Shown here one piece after another: positions 1-9,299 of a stretch of DNA of 64,000 nucleotides. Under the pieces are notes generated by a model, which worked only from the letters and a program-made list of their open reading frames with translations, was not told the DNA's origin and did no database searches. Where the stretch lies: the NCBI RefSeq assembly GCF_019749375.1, contig NZ_JACWFE010000024.1, positions 124,001 through 188,000 of the forward strand, given 5' to 3'. The stretch comes from Bacillus sp. S/N-304-OC-R1. Lineage in GTDB: Bacteria; Bacillota; Bacilli; Bacillales; Cytobacillaceae. How positions within the stretch are numbered: position 1 is the first letter of the stretch; every line of letters begins with the position of its first letter. The position numbers and the translations under genes are program-made.

Positions 1-198
1 CTGCTCAATTTCCTTTACAAACAATCCTTTTCCGCCGACCTTAGAAAGCGTCACATCTAATATGCGGTCCCCTTTCGTAACGATTTCCTTTACCTCGAAA
101 TCAAAGGATGGATCAATTGCCTTCAACTGATCAATAACCCAGTTTGTTTGTGTTAATGCGAGTTTACTTCTGCGAGAACCTACGATAATTTTTCTCAT
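1..198 (-). CDS. hemC: Porphobilinogen deaminase, N-terminal part (cut by window edge)
   Basis: Reverse translation from the ATG at 198 begins [20 protein letters not shown], the typical N-terminus of hydroxymethylbilane synthase. This cytoplasmic enzyme joins four porphobilinogen units into hydroxymethylbilane in haem synthesis. An AGGAGG ribosome site sits just upstream at about 202-209. Only about 66 codons lie in the window; the rest, including the dipyrromethane-binding cysteine, lies beyond base 1. It follows hemX by 14 bases, as in the hemAXCDBL operon of Bacillus, so cotranscription is expected. Confidence 0.93.
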   Translation of the reverse strand, partial: MRKIIVGSRRSKLALTQTNWVIDQLKAIDPSFDFEVKEIVTKGDRILDVTLSKVGGKGLFVKEIEQ

Positions 199-212
199 GA
201 CAGCCTCCTAAT

Positions 213-1046
213 TTACGAATACCAGAAATGGAAAGATGATAGTGAACCAAATAGAAAGAAATTAATTAAAACGATTAGAAAAGAAGCAACATTCCAAAGT
301 GCTAACTGCTTCCCAGTCAAACCTTTGCCTACCTTTAAATAAAGAAAGATGCTGTAAACAGCAATAACTACAAATGAGCCAATTACTTTAGAATCATACC
401 AAATCATATGAGGAACTTTAATGTAAGCCCACTGCAAGCCAAGAATTAAGCTGATCATTAGCATAGGAACACCAATAACAATTAACACGTAAGACAATTT
501 GTCCAGCTTAGAAAGGTCTGCCAGTCGCAGTAGTCGCGTTCCCCATTTTTTTCTTTTCAAAAGGTCGTATTGAATTAAATATAATACGGAAAAAACAAAA
601 GACAAAGAAAAAGCACCGTAAGACAAAATGGCTACTGTAATATGTATAAGAAGCAATTCAGAAATGAGCTTCTGTGCCATCACATTTGACTCATATTGAA
701 CTGGGGCAAATGTGTGAATAGCCATAATGATAAATCCTAAAACATTAGTGAAGAAAACAATAAAATCTATTCGTAAAAAACGGTTAAGGGCTAGTGATAA
801 TGTGATCAGCACCCAAGCATAAAAATACAATCCTTCAAAGATCGTCAGGACAGGAAATCTACCCGTTTTTTTCATATAGAAAAATAAAAAAACTGTTTGT
901 AAAATCCATACAAATGCAAGTAACCAGAAGGCCACTCGGTTAGCCTTCCGGTTATGGTGTAAGAAATCAATAAAGTATAACAAGACGCTTAAGGCATATA
1001 GTACGACAGTAGCTTCATGCAGCCGTGTCATATAAATATCAAACAT
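213..1046 (-). CDS. hemX: HemX, CcsA-like integral membrane protein
   Basis: A 277-residue polytopic membrane protein with about eight hydrophobic segments, of the cytochrome c assembly (CcsA/ResC-like) family. Between hemA and hemC this is HemX, which in B. subtilis lowers the level of glutamyl-tRNA reductase; that function is taken from the family, not seen here. The ATG at 1046 is preceded by AGGAG at a spacing of 8. The gene starts 15 bases after the hemA stop, consistent with translation from the same mRNA. It is not a true cytochrome c biogenesis gene by context. Confidence 0.9.
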   Translation of the reverse strand: MFDIYMTRLHEATVVLYALSVLLYFIDFLHHNRKANRVAFWLLAFVWILQTVFLFFYMKKTGRFPVLTIFEGLYFYAWVLITLSLALNRFLRIDFIVFFTNVLGFIIMAIHTFAPVQYESNVMAQKLISELLLIHITVAILSYGAFSLSFVFSVLYLIQYDLLKRKKWGTRLLRLADLSKLDKLSYVLIVIGVPMLMISLILGLQWAYIKVPHMIWYDSKVIGSFVVIAVYSIFLYLKVGKGLTGKQLALWNVASFLIVLINFFLFGSLSSFHFWYS

Positions 1047-1060
1047 AGTCAGTACTCCTG

Positions 1061-2407
1061 TTATGATTGAAAGGAAGCCTGTGACATGTGAGCGACAGTA
1101 CTTTGTTGTTCAGCTATTGCTGGATTCTTTCGCTCGGAAACAAGTTCTTCGATATTAAAAATTTTCACAAATAGATCTAATGCCTTGTCAGCATCTTTGC
1201 CTCCAGCCATTTCCTTTGCTTGTAAAATAGGGTCTTTTAATAGCTGGTTAATAATACTCTTCGTATGCTTACTTAACACTTTCTTTTCACGGTCACTTAA
1301 GTTTGGCAGTTTTCTCTCAATGCTTACCATTGTTTCAGCCTGAATGGCCAGTGCCTTTTCCCTTAAAGCAGAAATAACCGGAACGACTCCAAGTAAATTC
1401 AGCCATTGTTTAAATTCTGTAATTTCCTGTTCAATCATCAGCCCAATTGCTTCAGCAGCTTTTTTCCGTTCTTGAAGATTTGCTTCCACAATTCCTTCAA
1501 GATCATCAATATCATATAAGAAGACGCTGTCTAAATCTGCAAGGGCTGGATCTAAATCGCGCGGTACAGCGATATCCACCATAAACAATGGCTTCCCTTT
1601 TCGCATTTTTTCAACGGCTGTCATCATTTCTTTCGTAACAACAAAGTCTTTCGCTCCAGTTGAGCTAATAAGAATGTCTGCCTCGACAAGAGAACATTGA
1701 AGCTCTTGAAGAGTTTTAGCTTGACCTGCATATCGGCCAGCTAAATCCTGAGCCTTTTCAAAGGTACGGTTAATTACCGTTACTTTACTTGCTCCATTCG
1801 CGTGCAGGTTTTGAATTGCAAGCTCACCCATTTTTCCTGCTCCAAGGATAAGAACATGCTTATTATCTATCGAGCCAAAGATTTTCTTCGCTAATTCTAC
1901 AGCTGCATAACTGACAGAAACAGCATTTGCTCCAATCTCTGTTTCAGAATGAGCACGCTTCGCAAGCGTAATTGCCTGCTTAAATAACTGATTAAACACA
2001 GTTCCAATCGTATTATCTTCCTGTGCCTGCAGAAAGCTTGTCCGGACTTGTCCTAAAATTTGCGTTTCCCCAAGAATCATCGAGTTCAGTCCACAAGAAA
2101 CATTTAATAAATGCTCAATAGCCCCATCCTGTTCATAAATAAACAAATATGGAGAGAACTCTTCTTTCTCTATATTAAACCACTCTGATAAAAATTCTTT
2201 AATATAGTAACGGCCTGTATGAAGCTGATCAACAACCGCATAGATTTCAGTCCGGTTACATGTAGACAAAATAACATTCTCCAAGATGCTTTTTTTATTC
2301 TTTAACGATTTCATTGCATCTGATAACTGAGAAGGATTAAACGTCAGTCTTTCCCGAATTTCAACAGGGGCTGTTTTATAATTTAGACCAACAACTAATA
2401 TATGCAT
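1061..2407 (-). CDS. hemA: Glutamyl-tRNA reductase
   Basis: A 448-residue GluTR, the first committed enzyme of C5-pathway haem synthesis, reducing glutamyl-tRNA to glutamate-1-semialdehyde with NADPH. The catalytic cysteine lies in LSTCNRTE (Cys50), followed by the substrate-domain motif GETQILGQV and the nucleotide-binding GAGKMGELA near residue 190. A C-terminal helical dimerisation domain is present. The ATG at 2407 has a GGGGGTG ribosome site. It heads the hemA-hemX-hemC order. I did not find a convincing PerR box or sigma-A promoter upstream. Confidence 0.97.
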   Translation of the reverse strand: MHILVVGLNYKTAPVEIRERLTFNPSQLSDAMKSLKNKKSILENVILSTCNRTEIYAVVDQLHTGRYYIKEFLSEWFNIEKEEFSPYLFIYEQDGAIEHLLNVSCGLNSMILGETQILGQVRTSFLQAQEDNTIGTVFNQLFKQAITLAKRAHSETEIGANAVSVSYAAVELAKKIFGSIDNKHVLILGAGKMGELAIQNLHANGASKVTVINRTFEKAQDLAGRYAGQAKTLQELQCSLVEADILISSTGAKDFVVTKEMMTAVEKMRKGKPLFMVDIAVPRDLDPALADLDSVFLYDIDDLEGIVEANLQERKKAAEAIGLMIEQEITEFKQWLNLLGVVPVISALREKALAIQAETMVSIERKLPNLSDREKKVLSKHTKSIINQLLKDPILQAKEMAGGKDADKALDLFVKIFNIEELVSERKNPAIAEQQSTVAHMSQASFQS

Positions 2408-2626
2408 TTAAAATGACACCCCCAAATTAATTGCACAATGCTATCTTAATTGTAACACTTAATTACTACTATATTTATACGTAAATGTGAACAGATCTTG
2501 AACTCCTATGATAAAATATACATTGAATTCAAACCTGTAAATTTCCATTCGACAAAATACTTCCTTATGTACATTATCAAATATTACTAATAGATTCAAG
2601 TGAACCTTTATGGAAGAGGTGTAAAT

Positions 2627-3112
2627 GTGAAAAATCAGAGAATATTCCCTGGAATTATCCTTATTGGCTTTGGAGCCTACTTCTTTCTTCAGCAATCTAA
2701 TATTACTGTTTTTCAAGCGTATCTTACATGGCCAAGCCTATTAATGATAATTGGGGTCGCTTTTTTATTTCAAGGCTATGGGGCAAAGGATTATCAGGCT
2801 ATTTTGCCTGGAGTTATTTTAACTGGGTTTGGCCTTCACTTTCATGTCGTTAATCGTCTTGATATTTGGCCGGATCATATCGGGACATTCATATTAATAA
2901 TTGCACTTGGATTTTTACTTCAGTATCAAAAGACAAGATCCGGACTATTTCAAGGGCTATTATTTTTAATCCTTGCATCCTTGCTTCTATTTTATGATCG
3001 AGTCATTGGCTGGTTTGGTTTATTAGAAACAGGGGTGTCTGCTGCATGGAAGTTTTGGCCGGCCATTTTTATCCTCGCTGGCGCCTACTTTCTCTTTATT
3101 AAAAAGAAATAA
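2627..3112 (+). CDS. Small multi-pass membrane protein, LiaF/DUF5668-like N-terminal region
   Basis: A 161-residue hydrophobic protein with five or six membrane segments built from repeats of a FPGIILIGFG / LPGVILTGFG type, resembling the membrane part of LiaF/LiaI-like proteins. I chose the GTG at 2627 because GGAAGAGGT lies 6 bases upstream; a GTG at 2600 would add nine residues without a ribosome site. It is transcribed away from hemA and ends in a hairpin shared with the convergent transporter operon. It may be the counterpart of B. subtilis YsxD by position, but I cannot confirm this. Function unknown. Confidence 0.75.
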   Translation: MKNQRIFPGIILIGFGAYFFLQQSNITVFQAYLTWPSLLMIIGVAFLFQGYGAKDYQAILPGVILTGFGLHFHVVNRLDIWPDHIGTFILIIALGFLLQYQKTRSGLFQGLLFLILASLLLFYDRVIGWFGLLETGVSAAWKFWPAIFILAGAYFLFIKKK

Positions 3113-3142
3113 GAGGACAAGGTTATTATTCCCTGTCCTCTC
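3112..3142. terminator. Bidirectional terminator between convergent genes
   Basis: Arms AGAGGACA and TGTCCTCT enclose AGG...CCC and an 8-base loop. The minus-strand reading is followed by TTATTTCTTTTT, so the structure best terminates the ABC transporter operon; it may also serve the plus-strand gene. Confidence 0.7.
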
Positions 3143-3145
3143 TGT

Positions 3146-3883
3146 TTATAATACTGAATCCAAAAAGAGTTTTGTTCTTGTCTCTTTAGGGTTAGAAAAT
3201 AGTTCCTTCGGATGTCCTACTTCGACAATTCTTCCTTCATGCATATAGACAGCCCAATCAGCTACCTCCCTTGCAAAACCCATTTCATGAGTTACAACTA
3301 CCATCGTCATTCCTTCATGAGCGAGCTCCTTCATTGTAGCAAGAACCTCACCAACCAGCTCTGGATCGAGTGCTGATGTAGGTTCATCAAATAGCATGAT
3401 TTCCGGCTTCATCGCTAATGCCCTAGCTATTGCCACACGCTGTTTTTGACCTCCTGACAATTTAGAAGGATATACATTCTCTTTATCTGAAAGCCCTACT
3501 TTTCTAAGCAGCACTTTTCCTTCCTCTATCGCCAGTTCTTTTGAAATTTTTTTCACGTGAATTGGCGCCTCAATAACGTTCTCAAGCACTGTTTTATGAG
3601 GAAATAAATTAAAATGCTGAAAAACCATGCCAACTCTTGCCCTCACCTTATTTAAATCATGTGTGTCTTTCTCAATTTGCTCCCCGCCTATTATTACTTT
3701 ACCGCTATCCTTTAACTCTAAAAAATTGATGCAGCGAAGGAGCGTACTCTTACCTGATCCGCTAGCCCCGATTAAGCAAACTACTTCACTTTGCTTTACT
3801 GTCATATCAACATCTTTTAATACATGTAAATTACCAAATGATTTATTTAGCTTTTCTACACTTATCATCACATTATCACCCAT
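3146..3883 (-). CDS. Polar amino acid ABC transporter, ATP-binding protein
   Basis: A 245-residue ATPase of the GlnQ/HisP type. Visible motifs are Walker [10 protein letters not shown], the Q-loop in [12 protein letters not shown], signature LSGGQKQR, Walker [13 protein letters not shown] and the H-loop in [10 protein letters not shown]. Last gene of a three-gene minus-strand cluster (binding protein, permease, ATPase) that imports a polar amino acid. The ATG at 3883 follows AGGAGG at 9 bases; MISVEKL five codons later is an alternative. As I recall it, the cluster is absent at this position in B. subtilis. The substrate cannot be assigned from sequence. Confidence 0.92.
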   Translation of the reverse strand: MGDNVMISVEKLNKSFGNLHVLKDVDMTVKQSEVVCLIGASGSGKSTLLRCINFLELKDSGKVIIGGEQIEKDTHDLNKVRARVGMVFQHFNLFPHKTVLENVIEAPIHVKKISKELAIEEGKVLLRKVGLSDKENVYPSKLSGGQKQRVAIARALAMKPEIMLFDEPTSALDPELVGEVLATMKELAHEGMTMVVVTHEMGFAREVADWAVYMHEGRIVEVGHPKELFSNPKETRTKLFLDSVL

Positions 3884-3901
3884 ACTCGAAAGCCTCCTTT
3901 C

Positions 3902-4549
3902 TTAGTCACTGCTAGCCATTTTCTTTTCAATGAGCCTTACAATAATGGAGAAGAATAAGACTAATATTAAATAGTAAACAGCGACAATGAGCAGGTAGCT
4001 CATATAATCATATTTAATAGAGCCTTGTGTTGTGGCCACATTAAACAGTTCGTACATTCCAATAAATGAAGCAAGCGAAGAATCCTTTAACGCAATAATA
4101 AATTGATTCCCTAGAGGCGGCAGCGCTCTCCGAATGGCTTGCGGAAGAATAATTCTTCTCATAGCCAGTCCCACTGTCATTCCGAGAGATCTCCCAGCTT
4201 CCATTTGTCCATGATCAACAGATTGGATAGCCCCTCGGAAAATTTCAGCAATATAGGCTCCGTTGTGGAAGGCCAATCCTAGCACAACCGCCCAGAAGTC
4301 TGGCATATTAATGGATGTTAAGCCAAAGTAGAATATAAAAATTTGAACTACAAGCGGGGTTCCACGAACAAGGAAAATATACGCATCCGCCACTAATTCG
4401 AGTATTCGTATTTTAGAAATTTTTAAAAAGGCGAAAAAGAGGCCGATAAAGATGGCTATAAATATGGAGATAATGGTTAGCTGAAAGGTGAGAACCATTC
4501 CTTTTAAAAATATGGGGTATGTGTCTATAAATTTAGTTAATAAATCCAT
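3902..4549 (-). CDS. Polar amino acid ABC transporter, permease
   Basis: A 215-residue inner membrane permease of the HisM/GlnP family with about five membrane segments. The cytoplasmic EAA-like loop is visible in GQMEAGRSLGMTVGLAMRRIILPQAIRRALPP read across two stretches. One permease gene suggests a homodimer in the transporter. It ends 18 bases before the ATPase start and is preceded by AGGAGG. A 147-base structured gap separates it from the binding-protein gene upstream. Confidence 0.92.
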   Translation of the reverse strand: MDLLTKFIDTYPIFLKGMVLTFQLTIISIFIAIFIGLFFAFLKISKIRILELVADAYIFLVRGTPLVVQIFIFYFGLTSINMPDFWAVVLGLAFHNGAYIAEIFRGAIQSVDHGQMEAGRSLGMTVGLAMRRIILPQAIRRALPPLGNQFIIALKDSSLASFIGMYELFNVATTQGSIKYDYMSYLLIVAVYYLILVLFFSIIVRLIEKKMASSD

Positions 4550-4584
4550 AGGCTTTCCTCCTTTTTATATGAGATTAATAAAAA

Positions 4585-4690
4585 GAGGATGACTTATAAA
4601 GTTCAGTCCTGCACCGTACATTGTATAAGGGTGAAAAGTATATACAATATAAGGTTTTAGGGTCTGTCTTTATGGATTGAAGTCATCCTC
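4585..4690 (-). promoter_or_regulatory. Intercistronic stem-loop between binding protein and permease genes
   Basis: An 11-base arm GAGGATGACTT (transcript side, 4680-4690) pairs perfectly with AAGTCATCCTC (4585-4595), which runs straight into TTTTTATT. A second pair, ATTGTATA and TATACAAT (4641-4648 and 4620-4627), nests inside. The structure starts seven bases after the binding-protein stop. It looks like a partial terminator or mRNA-stabilising element that would make more binding protein than permease; the role is inferred. Confidence 0.6.
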
Positions 4691-4696
4691 GCTCGT

Positions 4697-5485
4697 TTAT
4701 TCTTTTTCTGGATCTTTCGTGATATCTTCACCGATATATTTTTTACTAATTTCAGTCAATGTCCCATTCTCATGTAATTTCTTAAGGGCCTCATTAATCT
4801 TTGCTAGCAGTTCTTCATTTTCTTTTGCAACGGCAATTGCTTGTTCGCTCTTTCCAAGCAATTCCTTTCCAACTATTTTCATCCCGGCACCAATAGCCTC
4901 TTTACCAGTAATAAAATCCGTAATAACTGCATCATGCTTACCTTTGCTTAATGCCTCTAATGCTACTACATCACTATCATAAAACTTAATATTATCCGTG
5001 ACAGGCTGAGCTACATCCGCATACGTTGTTCCTTTCGCTACTGCAACTTCTAATCCTTTTAAATCATCTATCGTTTCCACACTGCTATCTGGACGTACAT
5101 AGATTTGCGGACCGGAATAATAGTAAGGAATGGAGAAGTTAACTGCTTGCAGCCGCTCTTCTGTTATCGTATGACTCGCAACAGCTGCATCAAAACGGCC
5201 AGATTTAACGCCTTCAACAATTCCGCCAAATTTAAACTTTTTCTGTACCGGTTCCAATCCAAGCTCTTTCGCAATAGCTTCTCCTACTTCAATATCGAAA
5301 CCACTCATCGTTCCATCAGCATTTGTCACACTGAATGGATTAAATTCTCCAGAAGAAGCATAGATAAATTTCCCTTCCTCTACTAGCTTGAAGCCACCCT
5401 TCGAAGCTTCCTTTGCCCCGCAAGCAGCAAGAACAATTATAGAAATAAGCAAGAGTAATCCTTTCCATAAATACCTCACTATCAA
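4697..5485 (-). CDS. Amino acid ABC transporter substrate-binding lipoprotein
   Basis: A 262-residue periplasmic-binding-protein-like lipoprotein (SBP_bac_3). The N-terminus has a hydrophobic signal and lipobox VLAAC with Cys22 as the predicted lipidation site. The ligand domain shows GFDIEVGEAIAKELG, FDAAVASHTITEERL and VAKGTTYADVA, typical of polar amino acid receptors. The first start is TTG at 5485 behind AAAGGGGGC; GTG two codons later is possible. It is the first gene of the transporter operon and lies about 60 bases downstream of a CodY-like dyad. Specificity unknown. Confidence 0.9.
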   Translation of the reverse strand: MIVRYLWKGLLLLISIIVLAACGAKEASKGGFKLVEEGKFIYASSGEFNPFSVTNADGTMSGFDIEVGEAIAKELGLEPVQKKFKFGGIVEGVKSGRFDAAVASHTITEERLQAVNFSIPYYYSGPQIYVRPDSSVETIDDLKGLEVAVAKGTTYADVAQPVTDNIKFYDSDVVALEALSKGKHDAVITDFITGKEAIGAGMKIVGKELLGKSEQAIAVAKENEELLAKINEALKKLHENGTLTEISKKYIGEDITKDPEKE

Positions 5486-5528
5486 AACTGCCCCCTTTTG
5501 TATTCCCTAATTTTTATTACTAATTACC

Positions 5529-5573
5529 TTAACATATGAGATGAATTTTCCCAAAATTCATATTTTATGTTAA
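5529..5573. promoter_or_regulatory. 45-bp dyad with a CodY-like box upstream of amino acid transporter
   Basis: The centre is ATGAATTTT, CCC, AAAATTCAT (perfect 9-base arms), flanked symmetrically five bases away by TTAACAT and ATGTTAA. The inner 15 bases, AATTTTCCCAAAATT at 5544-5558, match the CodY consensus AATTTTCWGAAAATT at 13 of 15 positions. On the minus strand TTAACA and GAAAAT lie 17 bases apart across the dyad, so the box may overlap a -10 element. CodY control of amino acid uptake is established for the family; here it is inferred. Confidence 0.6.
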
Positions 5574-5746
5574 ATAGTTATCTAGTGGACTATTATTGCC
5601 TCACGCTTAATGACCTGTCATATGCTCCAAATTGATAAAGAATCCTCTATCGTCCTCTTGATTCCCGTTGTTCCGACAAAGTATTTAGCAAAACTATAAA
5701 AATTTTAAAGTGTTAATCTCGCTTTTTTTCGATTAGGAGATTTGAC

Positions 5747-5778
5747 AAAAAAATCCCGTTGCGTTCAAGCAACGGGAT
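5747..5778 (-). terminator. Terminator of the lonA-engB unit
   Basis: On the minus strand ATCCCGTTGC and GCAACGGGAT form a ten-base stem followed by TTTTTTTG. It lies seven bases after the engB stop. The space between it and the dyad at 5573 holds nothing I recognise. Confidence 0.9.
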
Positions 5779-5784
5779 AAAAGG

Positions 5785-6366
5785 TTACATATAGCTTTGA
5801 AGTACGGACCACGCTTCATCCTTCCCTTGTCCAGTTTCAGACGAAAAGAGGATTAAGTGATCATTTGGATCAAGATCCAGCGTTTCCTTTGTTATTTTGA
5901 TATGCTTTTGCCATTTTGATTTTGGTACTTTATCAGCCTTTGTTGCAATGATGATGCATGGAATTTCATAATGCTTTAAAAAGTCATACATCATAATATC
6001 ATCCTGTGTCGGGGGATGACGCAAATCTACAATTTGCACAACAGCTTTTAGCTGCTCTCTGCTCGTTAAGTATGTTTCAATCATTTTGCCCCAGGCTTCT
6101 CGTTCCTTTTTCGAAACCTTTGCATAGCCATAACCCGGGACATCAACAAAATGCATCATTTCATTAATTAAGAAGAAGTTTAATGTTTGAGTTTTCCCTG
6201 GCTTTGATGAAGTTCTTGCCAAAGCCTTTCGATTTAACATTTTATTGATAAAGGAAGACTTCCCAACATTGGATCTCCCAGCTAAAGCAAACTCAGGTAA
6301 AGCCTCACCTGGATATTGGTCAGGCTTTACCGCACTAATGACGATATCTGCTGAAGTTACTTTCAT
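5785..6366 (-). CDS. engB: Ribosome biogenesis GTP-binding protein EngB/YsxC
   Basis: A 193-residue TrmE-Era-EngA-EngB family GTPase needed for late 50S subunit assembly. G1 GRSNVGKS is at residues 30-37, G3 DVPGYG, G4 TKAD and G5 SSETG follow in order. Length is normal for the family. Its ATG overlaps the lonA stop by four bases (ATGA), so it is probably translationally coupled to lonA, the same pairing as lonA-ysxC in B. subtilis. Confidence 0.97.
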   Translation of the reverse strand: MKVTSADIVISAVKPDQYPGEALPEFALAGRSNVGKSSFINKMLNRKALARTSSKPGKTQTLNFFLINEMMHFVDVPGYGYAKVSKKEREAWGKMIETYLTSREQLKAVVQIVDLRHPPTQDDIMMYDFLKHYEIPCIIIATKADKVPKSKWQKHIKITKETLDLDPNDHLILFSSETGQGKDEAWSVLQSYM

Positions 6367-8690
6367 GCTTGAACACCGCCAGTCAATGCATGTTTTAATA
6401 CTTCATCTACATGGGAGACAAGAACAAATTCCAGCTCGCCACGAACACTTTCAGGGATATCATCAATATCCTTCTCATTATCCTTTGGAAGAATGATCTT
6501 CGTTAACCCCGCACGGTGTGCACTTAATGTTTTCTCTTTAACGCCGCCAATTGGAAGAACGCGGCCTCTCAATGTAATTTCTCCAGTCATGCCAACCTCT
6601 TTCCGAATACGTTTACCAGATAGAGCGGATACTAGTGCCGTTGCAATTGTAATACCAGCTGATGGCCCATCCTTTGGCACTGCACCTTCTGGAACGTGAA
6701 TGTGAATATCATACTTTTCATGGAAGTCTTCTTCAATACCCAATTCATTTGCTTTGGAACGAACATAACTGAAAGCAGCTTGTGCTGATTCCTTCATGAC
6801 ATCCCCAAGCTTACCTGTAAGAACAAGCTTGCCTTTGCCTGGTGAAAGAGAGACTTCAATTTGAAGAGTATCTCCGCCAACCGTTGTATATGCAAGACCA
6901 GTTGCAACTCCCACTTGATCCTCAAGTTCAGCTTGCCCATAACGATATAAAGGCTTTCCTAAAAAGTCTTCTACATTTTTCTCTGAAATAATAACTTTCT
7001 TTTTCTCACCTGACACAATAATTTTTGCTGTTTTCCGGCAAATTGTCGCTAATTGACGTTCTAGACTTCGAACACCTGCTTCTCTCGTATAATAGCGGAC
7101 AATTTTTTGGATTCCGTCCTCTCGAATTTGAAGCTGAGATTTTGAAAGACCATGCTCTTTAATTTGCTTCGGGAATAAATGATCTTTCGCAATATGAATT
7201 TTCTCCAGTTCTGTATAGCCAGCAATCGTAATAATCTCCATCCTGTCACGAAGAGGACCAGGAATCGTCGCTAAATTATTAGCTGTGGCGATAAACATTA
7301 CTTTCGAAAGGTCATAAGTTTCTTCTATATAGTGGTCACTAAAATTATGGTTTTGCTCTGGATCTAAAACTTCAAGCATCGCAGCAGATGGATCTCCACG
7401 AAAATCACTGGACATCTTGTCTATCTCATCAAGTAAAAATACTGGGTTGATCGTGCCGGCCTTTTTCATGCCTTGAATAATACGCCCTGGCATAGCTCCA
7501 ACATAAGTTCTTCTATGACCGCGAATTTCAGACTCATCACGTACACCGCCCAGAGAAATACGGACAAAATTTCTATTAAGAGATGTAGCAATAGAACGAG
7601 CGAGACTCGTTTTACCCACACCTGGAGGGCCAGCTAGACATAGAATTGGTCCCTTTAATGAGTTTGTCAATTTTTGAACGGCTAAATATTCAAGCACTCT
7701 TTCCTTCACTTTTTCAAGACCATAATGGTCTTCATTCAGGATGCGTTCTGCTTTGTGAATATTTAAATCATCCTCAGTCGCCTTACTCCAAGGAAGTGAA
7801 ACAAGCCATTCAATATAATTGCGGATTACGCCGCTTTCTGCAGAGCTTGAAGGAATTTTTTCATAACGATCAAGCTCCTTTAACGCAGTTGTTTTGACTT
7901 GTTCCGGCATACCTGCTTTTTCGATTTTTTCAGTCAAATCAGCAATTTCGCCTGTTTTTCCTTCCTTGTCACCAAGCTCTTTTTGAATGGCCTTCATCTG
8001 CTCACGTAAATAATACTCTTTCTGAGTGCGTTCCATCGATTTCTTTACGCGCTGCCCAATTTTCTTTTCTAAATTTAATACTTCTTTTTCATTATGAATA
8101 ATTTCGATAATTCGATTCATTCTTTCTTTGACATCGAAGGTTTCTAATATGTCTTGCTTTTCTTTTAGTTTTAAAGGCAGGTGTGAGGCAATAATGTCTG
8201 CCATACGCCCTGGCTCTTCAATATCAGAAACAGCTGAATAAGTTTCGGCTGATACTTTTTTCGATACTTTTATGTATTGTTCAAAGTATTCTAGCATTGT
8301 TCTCATTAATGCCTGATCTTCTACATCCTTTTCTGTTTCCTCTTCAAATACTTCGATTTTTACAGCATAATGGTCTTGATTCTCTTCAAACTCAAGTATT
8401 TGCGCTCTTTTTAATCCTTCAACTAATACCCGAATTGTCCCATTAGGAAGTTTTAACATTTGTTTTACACGAGTTAGTGTGCCAATATTGTATAAATCTT
8501 CTTCAACTGGCTCATCTATTGATATTTCCTTTTGTGTAGTCAGGAAAATTAAATGGTCTTCTACCATCGCATTTTCAAGGGCCTGTACCGACTTTTCACG
8601 TCCAACATCTAAATGAAGGACCATTGTAGGGTAAACAAGCAAACCCCGAAGCGGCAGGAGGGGGACGATGATATCTTTCTTTTTCGCCAT
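6363..8690 (-). CDS. lonA: ATP-dependent protease LonA
   Basis: A 775-residue Lon: LAN substrate domain (about 5-200), coiled linker, AAA+ module with Walker [10 protein letters not shown] near 350 and Walker [10 protein letters not shown], and a C-terminal protease domain with the catalytic serine in KDGPSAG and a lysine in the [12 protein letters not shown] stretch. It degrades misfolded and regulatory proteins. I chose ATG at 8690, ten bases after GGAGGT; a TTG at 8708 would place the ribosome site inside the gene. A 52-bp tandem array lies about 195 bases upstream. I see no clear CtsR box. Confidence 0.97.
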   Translation of the reverse strand: MAKKKDIIVPLLPLRGLLVYPTMVLHLDVGREKSVQALENAMVEDHLIFLTTQKEISIDEPVEEDLYNIGTLTRVKQMLKLPNGTIRVLVEGLKRAQILEFEENQDHYAVKIEVFEEETEKDVEDQALMRTMLEYFEQYIKVSKKVSAETYSAVSDIEEPGRMADIIASHLPLKLKEKQDILETFDVKERMNRIIEIIHNEKEVLNLEKKIGQRVKKSMERTQKEYYLREQMKAIQKELGDKEGKTGEIADLTEKIEKAGMPEQVKTTALKELDRYEKIPSSSAESGVIRNYIEWLVSLPWSKATEDDLNIHKAERILNEDHYGLEKVKERVLEYLAVQKLTNSLKGPILCLAGPPGVGKTSLARSIATSLNRNFVRISLGGVRDESEIRGHRRTYVGAMPGRIIQGMKKAGTINPVFLLDEIDKMSSDFRGDPSAAMLEVLDPEQNHNFSDHYIEETYDLSKVMFIATANNLATIPGPLRDRMEIITIAGYTELEKIHIAKDHLFPKQIKEHGLSKSQLQIREDGIQKIVRYYTREAGVRSLERQLATICRKTAKIIVSGEKKKVIISEKNVEDFLGKPLYRYGQAELEDQVGVATGLAYTTVGGDTLQIEVSLSPGKGKLVLTGKLGDVMKESAQAAFSYVRSKANELGIEEDFHEKYDIHIHVPEGAVPKDGPSAGITIATALVSALSGKRIRKEVGMTGEITLRGRVLPIGGVKEKTLSAHRAGLTKIILPKDNEKDIDDIPESVRGELEFVLVSHVDEVLKHALTGGVQA

Positions 8691-8885
8691 AACCAGAAGC
8701 ACCTCCAAATACTTATCTTATTATTAGCATCAAATTTGCTAATATTTTCTTTGTACAATTCTAACTTATTTATGTGACAGTGTCTAATTTGAAAAGCAAG
8801 AGCGGCTTTTATTGTCGTTAAGTGATTTGATAATATGACAGTCATTTGTGCAAAGATGGACATTTCAACAGATGAATATCCTTTG

Positions 8886-9240
8886 TGACGGACAACTCTC
8901 TCACTTTGTTGGCTATAGTTGGCCGTCATTTCTCTTTTGACGGACATCTCTATCGCTTTTTTGACTCTAGTTGACCGTCATTCCTCTTTTGACGGACATC
9001 TCTGTCCCTTTTTTGGCTCTTGTTGGCCGTCATCCGCCTTCTGACGGACATCTCTGTCCCTTTTTTGGCTCTTGTTGGCCGTCATCCGCCTTCTGACGGA
9101 CTTCTCTACCGCTTTTTTGGCTCTTGTTGGCCGTCATCCGCCTTCTGACGGACTTCTCTATCGCTTTTTTGACTCTTGTTGGCCGTCATCCGCCTTCTGA
9201 CGGACTTCTCTACCGCTTTTTCGGATCTTGTTGGCCGTCA
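8886..9240. repeat. 52-bp palindromic tandem array, seven units
   Basis: Units begin at 8886, 8938, 8990, 9042, 9094, 9146 and 9198; the last is cut to 43 bases. Every unit starts TGACGGAC and carries GGCCGTCA (GACCGTCA in unit 2) about 28 bases later. Units 3 and 4 are identical, units 1 and 2 the most diverged, which fits recent central expansion. Adjacent arms across each junction can form a stem with a nine-base loop. Fifty-two is not a multiple of three, so it is not a coding repeat. It lies between the lonB terminator and lonA. Confidence 0.95.
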
Positions 9241-9254
9241 TCTTAACATAAATA

Positions 9255-9293
9255 AAACTTCGGCTTTTATGCGAGAAACAATAAGCCGAAGTT
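9255..9293 (-). terminator. lonB terminator
   Basis: On the minus strand AACTTCGGCTT and AAGCCGAAGTT form an 11-base stem with a 15-base loop, followed by TTATTTAT. It starts about six bases after the lonB stop. Confidence 0.85.
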
Positions 9294-9299
9294 CACCAT

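Noticed and set aside
2459..2716. Minus-strand open frame of 85 codons upstream of hemA
   Set aside because: It is antisense to the start of the plus-strand membrane protein and has no recognisable features.
8609..8947. Minus-strand open frame of 112 codons upstream of and overlapping lonA
   Set aside because: It overlaps the real lonA start in another frame, runs through the 52-bp repeat and has no ribosome site or recognisable product.
8886..9240. Possible CRISPR array
   Set aside because: Units are contiguous 52-bp repeats with no unique spacers, and no cas genes are nearby.
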